From: Mixta hanseatica
GTDB lineage: Bacteria; Pseudomonadota; Gammaproteobacteria; Enterobacterales; Enterobacteriaceae
Assembly: GCF_023517775.1 (NCBI RefSeq)
Contig: NZ_CP082904.1
Span: 1,116,001 to 1,180,000, forward strand
Reading direction: 5' to 3'
Length of the DNA: 64,000 bases
The translations under genes and the position numbers were made by a program. This document shows positions 41,383-49,692 of this stretch, one piece after another (the first letter of the stretch is position 1; the number at the start of each line of letters is the position of its first letter). The notes below the pieces were generated by a model that was given only the letters and a program-made list of their open reading frames with translations, searched no databases and was not told the origin of the DNA.

Positions 41383-44300
41383 CTAAATGAGCGCATCGCC
41401 TTCTGCCGGCAATGGCTTATCCGGCGAATAGCTGATTTCAAAGGTTAAACCGCAGCCGCCCGGCGGGTTGCAGTGCGGGCTGGCGTTGCCCTGCACAAAG
41501 ATACGGTGAAACAGCGTATCGCCGGGATAATAGATCCAGTGCTTCTCGGTCAGGTCGGCGCGTCCGACGCCGATATTGACGCAGCGAATAGAGACATGAC
41601 GCAGTTTAGCCACCGCCTCATGGATCTCCGGCGGCGCTTCATCACCAATCATCGCAATCAGCTGCGGCAACGGCATGGTGCTGATCAGTTGATCGTAGCG
41701 ATAGCGTCGGCCATCCGTCAGCACGGCGATATGCTGCTCAGGATGCAGTTCGGCGAGGATGCTATTGGTCTCCAACTCGCAGGTCAGATGCGGTAGAAAA
41801 CCGTGCATCAGCGCCTGGAAGCCGCCTTTCAACGGATAGCCAAAGCGCGCATTCGGCCCCATCGGCTTTTCCAGCGGTGCCAGCGCGCCCTCGATAATCT
41901 GCGCCAGATCTGGCAGCGGCACGCGTCCGCCCAGCCACGAGGTTTCCATCTCGGTTAGCGGCAGCGCCCAAAGTTTCCGATTATACGGCAGGGCGAAATG
42001 TTTGGCGATGCCGCGGCCCCAGGTACGGAAAATAAACTGCTCGAAATTCTCCGGCTGCGCCTGCTCCCGCTCGGCATAGAGATCGCCATCCGGCACCGTG
42101 CCGTCGGCGCAGCAGTCGTGACGCTTAGCGACCGGCTGCGCATCGTTAACCCCCTCTGCCGCTTCGCCGCTGACGCCATAGCGCGCTTCGATCGCGCCAA
42201 GAATGCACTCTTTAATGACCTCGGCGGGCAGCCCATGCAGCGATCCCTGGAACGGATAGCGGGTATAGATGCCGTCGTTGTAAACCCAGGCTTCGCGCAT
42301 CTGCCAGTGCAGGTTATCGCCCAGCAGCATCTCATACATTTTCAGCACATAAGGATCCTGCGAAAACATAATGTGGCCGGCGTAATCGAAGGTAAAACCT
42401 TTATCGGTAATCGAGCGGCACCAGCCGGCCGGCGTGGCATTTTTTTCCAGCACTACCGCGCCTTTGCCATAATGATAGCCTGCGCTCAGCCCGGTGGGGC
42501 CGGCACCGATAATCAGACAGGGGATCACTGATTGTTGTTCAGAGACAGGATTCAGACGGCGGGTAATTTGCTGTACTTCATCGGCAATAACCGGCGGGGC
42601 GGTTTCCGGCACCGGGGCACGCGTCGTGGCCGCGCCTTTTTTCATCAGCGCATACATCTGTTCTGCCGCTGCGTCCCAGGAGGTAGCCGCAACCACTGCC
42701 TGCATACGTTGCGCCAGCTGCTGATTCTCTTCCATATTCATGCTTAATGCCCGTTCACAGGCATGAACAAACTCTTCAGCGCTGTAAGCGATAGCAACCA
42801 GCTCAGCGTAATGACGTGCGACATCAGTGATCGCGGTGCTGACGATCGGCAGCTGCGCCGCCATATACTCCAGCACTTTGGTTGGGCTGATAAACTGTGT
42901 CGAGGCGTTTAGGGCAAAAGGCATCAGGCAGACATCCCAGCCGGCAAGGAACTGCGGCAGCGCCTCGTAAGGCTGCTGTCCCAGCCAGTGAATATTGGCG
43001 CGCTGTGGCAGCGTAGCCGGATCGATTTTTACCACCGGGCCGACCATGACGATTTGCCATTCTGGATGCGCATCGGCCAGCGCGGCCACCAGCGACAGAT
43101 CGAGACGTTCATCAATCACGCCGTAATAGCCAAGACGCGGACGCGGCAGCGCCTGCTGTTGCGGATGCCCGTTGCTGCGATCCAGCGCCTGTTCAAAATG
43201 CACGGCGTCCACGCTGCTGGGAAAGCAGTAGATAGCATGGTGCTTGTTCTTTTTCGCTTCATACAGACTAGAGCCGCCAGTAAACACCAGATCGGCGCGT
43301 GTCATCAGCGCCGACTCACGCTGCTGAAGCTGACGCGGCGCCATATTAAAAGCGGAAAGCTCATCCATACAGTCATAGATCACCAGCGAAGGGGTAAATG
43401 GCGTAAGCAGCGGCAGCGCCATCGGCGTATAGAACCAGACGATTGGCTGCTCTTTTTCATCCACCAGCTCTGCCAGCAGCAGTTGCAGCGTCGCGATTTG
43501 ATCGTCATGAAAACCGGGAGCGGAAATCGGCGTATGCGGCTGGATTACGGTAACGTTGGGGGCGGGATTGGAATAATGCAGCGTTGGCGAGCCCGCATCG
43601 TAAATCGGCTCTTCAATAAACAGCACACGATGATACTGCGCCAAACGGGACAGCAAATGCTGCGGACGCTGAAAAACAAAACCCCAACGCAGATGGCTAA
43701 AAACAATCAAGGTCTTTTGCTGCATACCATTCTCCTTATTCTCCGCTGCCGGAGCGATAAACGACTGAAAGTTCAGTAAAGTCCGTTGCGCCTGGCGCAG
43801 TGCTGTGGCGTACGGTTGGTTGATGACGCGAAGAAAAGGATCGGGGCCGTCGCGGTCGAGATCCCATAGCCCGCTACGCGGCCAGGCCAGTAAATCATTC
43901 CATGCTGGCCGGTCAATAATGGGATAGAGACAAACGCCGCACAGCTCTGCGCCGCCAAGCTGTGCCTGCGCGATATGAGCGGTTATCTCTGCGATCCAGA
44001 CGCCGCGCCCGCTGCCGATATGGCTGGTTTCCGAAAGCAGCACCGGGCGTTGATAACGTTCATGCAACTCCTCCAGCATCTGATGCAACGGCTTACGCCG
44101 TCGATCGCCAAGATGCCAGTGCAGCCGGTTCATCGATGGGATTTCCCACTGGTTATCGTGGTAATAGTTCGCCCCAATCAGATCGAGATAGCGCGGCGCG
44201 CCGCCCAGTTCCGGCGCCAGCCGGCCGCTTAGCATGTCCCATGCCTGAAACTGCGCATTGCTCATTGACTGCGCCATCTGCTTCGCCTCTGGCGTATCCT

Positions 44301-44901
44301 CTTCGGAAACCAGATGGATAATCGGATCGCAGTGCAGAATGCGCGCGCGGCTGTCGACCTGCCAGATGGCGTCGCAGGCGGCCAGCGTGGCCTTAACCAG
44401 CTGACGTTTACAGGCGTCGGCGGGATCCTGTTCCGGCAGATTAGCGCAGGGGAATAAGCCAACGGCAAGGCCCCAGCTCAGGAAAGAAATTTCATTGATC
44501 GGCGAATAGATGGGCGGCCGCGTGGACCAGGGCGCAAGGAAGCGCGCGGCGGCGGCGCAAAAGGCGGCGAAACGGGGAATAAAATCAGCTGAAAACAGGG
44601 TGAGATCTTCCGGCCAGCCATAGTGACAGAGCGTCCAGCAGATCTGAATATCCTGTTCCTGCGCCGCCTCAAGACGTGAAACCAGTGAGGAAAAATCATA
44701 TTCACCGTCATGTTCAACCAGCCGCCAACCGATACTTTCGCGTACTGTCTTAATTTCAAACGCTTTTAGCGCGGCATAATCTTCTTTAACCCGCGTCTGG
44801 TGAGCGTTAATTTTGTTCATCGCTAACCGCGTGCCGTGCGGGTTAATATGATCCGCGCCTTCATAACCTGCCTGCCAGAATGAGGCAAAAGGTGTCATCA
44901 T
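41383..44901 (-). CDS. Glycoside hydrolase-glycosyltransferase-FAD oxidoreductase fusion, ending at an in-frame amber
   Basis: The frame encodes 1172 residues. Residues 1 to about 390 are a clan GH-A hydrolase-like domain (acid/base Glu in SPINEISF, nucleophile in LLSETSHIG). Residues about 393-780 are a group 1 glycosyltransferase (VFSHLRWGFVFQRPQHLL, then a GT-B C-terminal domain). From about residue 790 an FAD domain (CLIIGAGPTGLSAGYHYG) resembles UDP-galactopyranose mutases. The start at 44901 follows AGGAG. At 43732-43737 an AAGGAG precedes an in-frame ATG at 43725, so the transferase may also be made separately. In other bacteria these appear as neighbouring genes of surface-glycan clusters. 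The amber removes the last 95 residues. Confidence 0.75.
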   Translation of the reverse strand: MMTPFASFWQAGYEGADHINPHGTRLAMNKINAHQTRVKEDYAALKAFEIKTVRESIGWRLVEHDGEYDFSSLVSRLEAAQEQDIQICWTLCHYGWPEDLTLFSADFIPRFAAFCAAAARFLAPWSTRPPIYSPINEISFLSWGLAVGLFPCANLPEQDPADACKRQLVKATLAACDAIWQVDSRARILHCDPIIHLVSEEDTPEAKQMAQSMSNAQFQAWDMLSGRLAPELGGAPRYLDLIGANYYHDNQWEIPSMNRLHWHLGDRRRKPLHQMLEELHERYQRPVLLSETSHIGSGRGVWIAEITAHIAQAQLGGAELCGVCLYPIIDRPAWNDLLAWPRSGLWDLDRDGPDPFLRVINQPYATALRQAQRTLLNFQSFIAPAAENKENGMQQKTLIVFSHLRWGFVFQRPQHLLSRLAQYHRVLFIEEPIYDAGSPTLHYSNPAPNVTVIQPHTPISAPGFHDDQIATLQLLLAELVDEKEQPIVWFYTPMALPLLTPFTPSLVIYDCMDELSAFNMAPRQLQQRESALMTRADLVFTGGSSLYEAKKNKHHAIYCFPSSVDAVHFEQALDRSNGHPQQQALPRPRLGYYGVIDERLDLSLVAALADAHPEWQIVMVGPVVKIDPATLPQRANIHWLGQQPYEALPQFLAGWDVCLMPFALNASTQFISPTKVLEYMAAQLPIVSTAITDVARHYAELVAIAYSAEEFVHACERALSMNMEENQQLAQRMQAVVAATSWDAAAEQMYALMKKGAATTRAPVPETAPPVIADEVQQITRRLNPVSEQQSVIPCLIIGAGPTGLSAGYHYGKGAVVLEKNATPAGWCRSITDKGFTFDYAGHIMFSQDPYVLKMYEMLLGDNLHWQMREAWVYNDGIYTRYPFQGSLHGLPAEVIKECILGAIEARYGVSGEAAEGVNDAQPVAKRHDCCADGTVPDGDLYAEREQAQPENFEQFIFRTWGRGIAKHFALPYNRKLWALPLTEMETSWLGGRVPLPDLAQIIEGALAPLEKPMGPNARFGYPLKGGFQALMHGFLPHLTCELETNSILAELHPEQHIAVLTDGRRYRYDQLISTMPLPQLIAMIGDEAPPEIHEAVAKLRHVSIRCVNIGVGRADLTEKHWIYYPGDTLFHRIFVQGNASPHCNPPGGCGLTFEISYSPDKPLPAEGDALI

Positions 44902-45756
44902 TATTTCTCCTGTGGTTCTGCCCGCATAAAACGCAGACAGCCGCATTCGCTGAAGCAAAAAAGACAGGACAAAATCCGCTTAAATTTTGCAGAACATTAA
45001 AAACATGAACGGTGGGCACATCGTATTTGCTGTAGTAGCAAGAGTAGAAACGGGGGTGCCCTGTTAAAATGATAAAGCGACAACTAATTAAGCGCGGTTA
45101 CGCTTGTTATATTGATTTTGTTGGATAATTTCGCGGGGTTATCGGTTAGCTTAAGTATAGGTAACCCTTCACCCTTCGCAAGAAGTGTGGCTGTAACATG
45201 AGTAAGTTAGGAATTTCCTTACTATTACCCAGGTTAACTGGGGAGTTTTATTGATGTTTTTGTCGTAACAGGCGTAACGCTAACTGAGCCGACTGAGTTA
45301 TTTATTAAACTTGCGAAAAATTATTAAATGGCTGAATAAATCCATCTTTAAAAATAAACGAAACGTGGGTTTTCCAGCAATTACTGGGCGTGCCATCTTT
45401 TTATTTTCCTGTAGTAAAGCTGGCGCTTTGGTTATATATAAAAAAACAGATTAACCATAAAAGAAAGGTTAATTCCGATAAGCATAGGGGCGGGAAGTCT
45501 AAACACTTGCTGCGCCCGATAATGCTAACCAGCGCACCGCGTGCGACATTCTGCACTATCAGGACCCGGCTATCAGGATATGGCCCCTTATGCCAGCACG
45601 GAAGAACACGCCGTTCTGGTGGACCCGTAACTAAGAAAAATCACATAATCACCGGTAATTATTAAATAAGATCGCGCAATCTGTTTTTGCCGCTTCGCTT
45701 TATTTCCAGCCTTCCTTGCGCTGTATAAAAACACAGTGCAAAGGGGAGGTTAATTT
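44902..45756. other. Long intergenic region, no supported gene
   Basis: This 855-bp stretch holds no convincing gene. It is AT-rich at 45100-45470 and probably contains the promoters of the fusion gene (minus) and the UmuD-like gene (plus). A fragment at 45529-45630 reads like the end of a protein (SGPGYQDMAPYASTEEHAVL, then a stop two codons later) right after a stop codon, possibly a relic of an unidentified gene. Another frame of 91 codons from 45390 has no ribosome site or family features. Confidence 0.5.
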
Positions 45757-46134
45757 ATGGAATTCCCATCACCAGCGACGGATTATGTCGAAAAGCGGCT
45801 TTCGCTTGATGACCTGTGTAATACCCGTGCGCCGTCAGTTTATTTTTTTAAGGCGACCAGTTCGGTGGAGTGCGCCGGTATATCACCCAGGTCAGTTCTT
45901 ATTGTTAACAGTGTGCTCAGTCCGGCCGATGGCAGCGTGATTATCGCCAGGCTAAAGGGGGAACTCCGCCTGGTGCGCTATCGGGTTTCATCCGTTCCGT
46001 TTTTGGAAGAATTGGCCCGCCCGGAACGCCGTATGCCGCTTAGTGAAAATGAGTTAGAAGGGGAAGAATGTGTCTGCTTTGGAGTGATAACGCACGTTCT
46101 GAACGAGGCGCGCGTGCTGAAAGACCAGTTTTAG
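45757..46134 (+). CDS. UmuD-like S24-family protein with altered dyad
   Basis: The 125-residue protein aligns with UmuD/LexA-type autopeptidases: VYFFKATSSVECAGISPRSV corresponds to the catalytic-Ser segment (UmuD FFVKASGDSMIDGGI) and DGSVIIARLKGELRLVRYR to the catalytic-Lys segment (DIVIAAVDGEFTVKKL). The Ser region is one residue shorter, and the Lys is replaced by Arg in LRLVRYR, so self-cleavage is doubtful. No umuC follows. A GGGGAGG precedes the ATG. It might be an antagonist that pairs with real UmuD; no LexA box was seen upstream. Interpretation is inference; the family assignment is fair. Confidence 0.65.
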   Translation: MEFPSPATDYVEKRLSLDDLCNTRAPSVYFFKATSSVECAGISPRSVLIVNSVLSPADGSVIIARLKGELRLVRYRVSSVPFLEELARPERRMPLSENELEGEECVCFGVITHVLNEARVLKDQF

Positions 46135-46138
46135 CGAC

Positions 46139-46154
46139 TGGGACCGCGGTCCCA
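46139..46154. repeat. Palindrome GGGACC-GC-GGTCCC downstream of mazF
   Basis: TGGGACCGCGGTCCCA is a perfect 16-bp palindrome five bases beyond the mazF stop. A copy with one change lies at 46779-46794 on the other side of mazEF, so the toxin-antitoxin pair is bracketed. Confidence 0.75.
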
Positions 46155-46159
46155 ATGCA

Positions 46160-46492
46160 TCAGCCTACCAGCAGTCGGGAAATCACCCGGACGGATTCCA
46201 GTTCGGCCGCTGTCACGCGTCCTTTTTTCGTTGCTTCGCGTGCGCGCCAGTCGAGGCTTTTTACCTGGTCGGCCAGCACTGCCGATCCGGGTTGGCTATC
46301 CAGCTGCACCTCGAACGGATAGCCCTTAATTTTCGTGGTCATAGGGCACCAAACCATAAGACCGACCATCTCGTTATACTGCTTTGCACTCAATACCAGC
46401 GCGGGGCGATGGCCTGCCTGCTCATGGCCGGCTTGTGGGTCAAAGTGCAACCATACGACGTCGCCTGCGTCCGGCACGTATTTAGCTACCAT
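46160..46492 (-). CDS. mazF: MazF/PemK-family mRNA interferase toxin
   Basis: This 110-residue toxin has the MazF fold motifs: DAGDVVWLHFDPQAGHEQAGHRPALVLS (the G-D-v-v-w-l-x-f and r-P-a-l-V-l-S segments, with the catalytic Arg region) and MVWCPMTTKIKGYPFEV with the catalytic Thr. The C-terminal helix ends VRVISRLLVG. It cleaves mRNA when the antitoxin is lost. The gene overlaps mazE by seven bases in the standard antitoxin-first order. It appears intact and probably active. Confidence 0.93.
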   Translation of the reverse strand: MVAKYVPDAGDVVWLHFDPQAGHEQAGHRPALVLSAKQYNEMVGLMVWCPMTTKIKGYPFEVQLDSQPGSAVLADQVKSLDWRAREATKKGRVTAAELESVRVISRLLVG

Positions 46493-46737
46493 GCTTCTTT
46501 TCCGACCTCATCCGTGAACGCTTCACTGTGAATATTTTCAGGCGTTACCTTTGCCAGCAGGGCTTCCAGCGTGGGCGCCGGCGTTACCGGCTCAATCACC
46601 AGCTGCGGGCGGTTATCACTGCCAAAAACCACATTAACTTCGACCTCGGCGTCTACATCCAGCGCCATAGCTGCCATCAGCTGGCTGGGGATCCTCACGG
46701 CGGGGCTGTTTCCCCAGCGCTTGATAGTCTGTCGCAT
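46486..46737 (-). CDS. mazE: MazE-type antitoxin
   Basis: The 83-residue antitoxin has an N-terminal AbrB/SpoVT-like DNA-binding domain (IKRWGNSPAVRIPSQLM) and an acidic disordered C-terminal tail (LLAKVTPENIHSEAFTDEVG) that binds and blocks MazF. GGGAG precedes the ATG. A TATATA element and a palindrome lie 25-60 bp upstream, so the complex probably represses its own promoter there. Confidence 0.93.
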   Translation of the reverse strand: MRQTIKRWGNSPAVRIPSQLMAAMALDVDAEVEVNVVFGSDNRPQLVIEPVTPAPTLEALLAKVTPENIHSEAFTDEVGKEAW

Positions 46738-46778
46738 TTTTCTTTCTCCCTTGCATCAACGATGTATATACAAAAAGT

Positions 46779-46794
46779 TGGGACCGTGGTCCCA
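46779..46794. promoter_or_regulatory. Palindrome in the mazEF promoter region, second copy
   Basis: TGGGACCGTGGTCCCA repeats the palindrome at 46139 with one central change. It lies near the likely -35 of mazE (TATATA at about 46765 as -10), so it is a candidate operator for the MazE/MazF complex. Confidence 0.55.
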
Positions 46795-47005
46795 ATCGTT
46801 TTAACTATGGTAGGCGAGCCATGTCCGCGTCATGGCGTCGCGGATGTTGTCGGCCGGCCCCACCCAGCTGTAATTTTATCTTTTTCAAATTTTATGAATT
46901 AAATAAGCAAAACCTTCTGCTTTTTCACCTCGCAGTTAACGCCTATGATTTATAGAATCGGGGAATGGAGCCTCATTGAAACGAAATTAGACGGGATTTA
47001 TTATC

Positions 47006-47215
47006 ATGAAAAACATCAAATTTTTTGCTGATTTTATCGGCCTTTCTGGCCTCTCTTTTAACAGCTTTGCTGAAAGCATTACGGCAACCGCGCTGCCCCT
47101 GGATGCTGCAGAAGCAAAAATTGTGGCTCAGGCGCAGCAGCAGGGCGCAACCTATAAAATCACCGAGGCGAATTTTAATAAGGGCGTGCATATGACTGCT
47201 GAACTGATGAAATAA
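47006..47215 (+). CDS. Small exported DUF1471 (BhsA/McbA-like) protein
   Basis: The 69-residue protein has a signal peptide-like N terminus (KNIKFFADFIGLSGLSFNSFAES) and a short domain resembling the enterobacterial YdgH/BhsA/McbA family, whose members are periplasmic stress proteins with a Gly-containing A-x-x-x-GA-x-x-Y-x-I-T pattern (QQQGATYKITEAN here). It is shorter than typical members (about 85 residues). The charged Asp inside the signal core (FFADFIG) is unusual and may hinder export. A standard promoter is not obvious. Confidence 0.6.
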   Translation: MKNIKFFADFIGLSGLSFNSFAESITATALPLDAAEAKIVAQAQQQGATYKITEANFNKGVHMTAELMK

Positions 47216-47223
47216 CATTTGCC

Positions 47224-47466
47224 TGGGACCCTTTTACTATTCAACGCATTCGCCCTGGTGAAATCGACCCAGCCGCCAACGATCGGGCTTTCGGCCCGCT
47301 TGTTGTCATCGATCATATGCTGATAGAGAGCGGATCGCAGATCGCCATGTATCAGTACGTTAACGATGAGATCCTGCACTATGTCTGGCGTGACGCTATC
47401 CTGCTCTGTTTCCAGATTGATGTTGCAGCCAAGGCGACGCGAGCCAGACAGATCGGCGGACAATAA
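47224..47466 (+). pseudogene. Relic of a pirin-family gene
   Basis: A frame without a start reads DPFTIQRIRPGEIDPAAND, RAFGPLVVIDHMLIESGSQ, then YVNDEILHYVWRD, the N-terminal pirin pattern R-x-x-PG...FGPL-x-x-ID...NDEI-x-Y-WRG. It then jumps to about 25 unrelated-position residues (AILLCFQIDVAAKATRARQ) and stops at 47464-47466. An intact pirin has well over 200 residues, so the middle has been deleted. The next ATG belongs to zapE. Confidence 0.6.
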
Positions 47467-47585
47467 ACCCTGCCGGTGAGCGATGCTTCACGCTCACCGT
47501 TTCTTCACCAGGAACATCTCATCCTGCTGCTATTATCGGCCGCCCTGGCTATGATAGCGGGCGGATAAACCAACAGGGCAGCGAG

Positions 47586-48617
47586 ATGATTGAAGCACGG
47601 CAGCAGAGGAGATCTGCTTTTCACCAGGCCATGCAGCAGCAGGCCACAGAAAAAAACCTCGTTCTGGATGAGCAACAGCGGCAGCTTATCGCCCGCCTCG
47701 ATGCGCTAATCGCGCCGCTGCTGACGTGCGCGCCGCAGGTACATCACGGCATCTACATTTGGGGCGAGCCGGGACGCGGTAAATCCTTTATTGCCGATGC
47801 GTTTTTTCACTGGGCTCCGCTGGCGCAGAAAAAGCGCGTGCATTTTCACCTCTTCTTTCGCGAACTGCACCAGATTATTGCACGCGGCAGTAGCGTTAAA
47901 GCGGCTATCGACGCCTGTATTGGCGGCTGTCAGCTGCTCTGCTTTGATGAGTTTCATCTGCATGATATTGGCGATGCGATGTTGATTAAACCGCTGCTGG
48001 AGCAGCTGTTTCAGCGCGGCGTTTTACTGGTCGTTACCTCAAATCATCCACCGGAAAATCTGCTGGCTAACCCGCTTTATCATCAGCGTTTTGTCTCCTC
48101 TATTGCGCTGATCAGAGCGCAGATGGAGGTGATTGCGCTCACCGGAGAGCAAGATTACCGCACGCTAACGCACGATGCGCAGGGGGCATTCAGTCTCGGC
48201 GGGTTGCTGATTTCCGTCAGCCAGACGCAGCGGCAACGGCTGGGGCTGCCGGAAGTGGGACAGAGGCCGCTGCCGCTTCAGGTAGGCTATCGCACCCTGG
48301 AAACGCTTTCGCCTGCCGGAGCATTTTTGCATTTTTCTTTTAGCGCGCTGTGCGAAGCGCCGACGGCGGTAATGGACTATTTATCGCTCTGCGAGCGCTA
48401 CCCGCAGTGGCTGATAGAAGATGTGCCGCCGTTATCCCGTGTCTCGCCAGCCGTTCAGCAGCGTTTTATTAACGTGGTTGATGTGCTTTACGATCGCCAG
48501 TGTCGGCTGTTTTTGACCACCGACTGCAGCTTATCGATGCTGACGCAGGACGTGGAGCTGGATGATATTCAGCGTACCCAAAGCCGCCTGAATGTGCTGC
48601 CGGTTTATTCGGGCTAA
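47586..48617 (+). CDS. ZapE/AFG1-family ATPase
   Basis: The 343-residue protein matches the ZapE (YhcM)/AFG1 family of P-loop ATPases. Walker A is IWGEPGRGKSFIADAFF (about residues 58-74), Walker B is LLCFDEFHLHDIGDAML (about 118-134), and the arginine-rich end LTQDVELDDIQRTQSRL is typical. ZapE acts on FtsZ rings during division under low oxygen or high temperature. The usual zapE lies in another neighbourhood (near ribosomal protein and degQ genes), so this may be a second copy; I leave the symbol empty. The gene is intact. Confidence 0.85.
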   Translation: MIEARQQRRSAFHQAMQQQATEKNLVLDEQQRQLIARLDALIAPLLTCAPQVHHGIYIWGEPGRGKSFIADAFFHWAPLAQKKRVHFHLFFRELHQIIARGSSVKAAIDACIGGCQLLCFDEFHLHDIGDAMLIKPLLEQLFQRGVLLVVTSNHPPENLLANPLYHQRFVSSIALIRAQMEVIALTGEQDYRTLTHDAQGAFSLGGLLISVSQTQRQRLGLPEVGQRPLPLQVGYRTLETLSPAGAFLHFSFSALCEAPTAVMDYLSLCERYPQWLIEDVPPLSRVSPAVQQRFINVVDVLYDRQCRLFLTTDCSLSMLTQDVELDDIQRTQSRLNVLPVYSG

Positions 48618-48787
48618 AGCGCCTGCGCGTTGCCGCTGCGCTTGCGTTACGAGTGAGTCAACTATACTGAAACGGTAAGCGGTTATTCAGTCAAAGCAGC
48701 TTATCGCGCTGTATTGTCTGAATAATACGATCCTTAATCGTATCAACGGCCTTTGCCGCTATTCACCAGCAAGGAGACGTTTCTGTT

Positions 48788-49645
48788 ATGACCAGTCGAC
48801 CACAGCCGCCGCAACCAGAACAACAGCAGGATGTACCCGGTTCTATCTTTGATATGCAACCCGCGCCGGATCACGGTGAAACCAGCTATAAAGGTTCTGG
48901 CCGTCTCGCGGGGAAAAAAGCAATTATTACCGGTGGGGATTCCGGGATCGGTCGCGCCGTGGCTATCGCCTATGCGCGTGAGGGGGCTGATGTGCTGATC
49001 TCCTATCTGGATGAGCATGAAGATGCCAAAGATACCGCCCGTCTGATTGAAGAAGCGGGCCAGAAAGCCGTGCTGGTGCCGGGTGATATTACCGAAGCGG
49101 AGCACTGCCGCCATATTATCCAGCAGGCGGTGAGCAACTTCGGCCAGATCGATATTCTGGTCAATAATGCGGCCTTTCAGATGACCCGCGAGTCGCTGGA
49201 TGAAATCAGCGATGAAGAATTCGACCGGACAATGAAAACCAATCTCTACGGCATGTTCTATCTGTGCAAAGCGGCAGTACCGCATATGCCTGCCGGTTCA
49301 GCGATCATCAGCACCGCCTCGGTAAATGCTGACCAGCCGAAACCGAAGCTCATCGCCTATTCAGCTACCAAAGCTGCGATTGTTAATTTTTCCGGCAGCC
49401 TGGCCGCGCTGTTGGCTGAGAAGGGCATCCGCTCTAACGTTGTGGCGCCGGGACCAATCTGGACGCCGTTGATCCCGTCTACTATGCCAGCAGAGCAGGT
49501 AAAAAATCTGGGAAGCGAAGTGCCGTTGCAGCGCGTAGGGCAACCAGCTGAACTGGCGCCAGCCTATGTGATGCTCGCCAGCGATGAAGCCAGCTATATT
49601 TCCGGCTCCACCGTTGCCGTTACCGGCGGCGTGGCGGTGATCTGA
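48788..49645 (+). CDS. SDR-family oxidoreductase (YghA-type)
   Basis: The 285-residue short-chain dehydrogenase has the cofactor motif TGGDSGIGRAVAIAYAREGAD-like segment near residue 50, the NNAAF motif near 131, and the catalytic Y-x3-K in AYSATKAAIVNFSGSL near 196. The hydrophilic extended N terminus (RPQPPQPEQQQDVPGS) is characteristic of the general-stress YghA/YdaD subgroup, linked to osmotic or oxidative stress. The substrate is unknown. A bidirectional hairpin follows at 49654. Confidence 0.88.
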   Translation: MTSRPQPPQPEQQQDVPGSIFDMQPAPDHGETSYKGSGRLAGKKAIITGGDSGIGRAVAIAYAREGADVLISYLDEHEDAKDTARLIEEAGQKAVLVPGDITEAEHCRHIIQQAVSNFGQIDILVNNAAFQMTRESLDEISDEEFDRTMKTNLYGMFYLCKAAVPHMPAGSAIISTASVNADQPKPKLIAYSATKAAIVNFSGSLAALLAEKGIRSNVVAPGPIWTPLIPSTMPAEQVKNLGSEVPLQRVGQPAELAPAYVMLASDEASYISGSTVAVTGGVAVI

Positions 49646-49653
49646 TAAGCGTT

Positions 49654-49676
49654 GACGGCAGCCGTATGCTGCCGTC
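49654..49676. terminator. Bidirectional terminator-like hairpin
   Basis: GACGGCAGC and GCTGCCGTC form a perfect 9-bp stem with a 5-base loop between the convergent SDR and phosphatase genes. Confidence 0.6.
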
Positions 49677-49692
49677 GTGGAGACAGGCGCAA

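Noticed and set aside
42988..43779. Open frame opposite the glycosyltransferase part of the fusion gene
   Set aside because: Arg/Gln/His-rich composition typical of an antisense shadow of a high-GC gene.
45390..45665. 91-codon frame in the long intergenic region
   Set aside because: Low-complexity basic product without ribosome site; probably chance.
46801..46872. Minus-strand fragment reading SWVGPADNIRDAMTRTWLAYHS then stop, just upstream of mazE
   Set aside because: Looks like the tail of a lost gene, but it is too short to identify and has no start; not listed as a gene.
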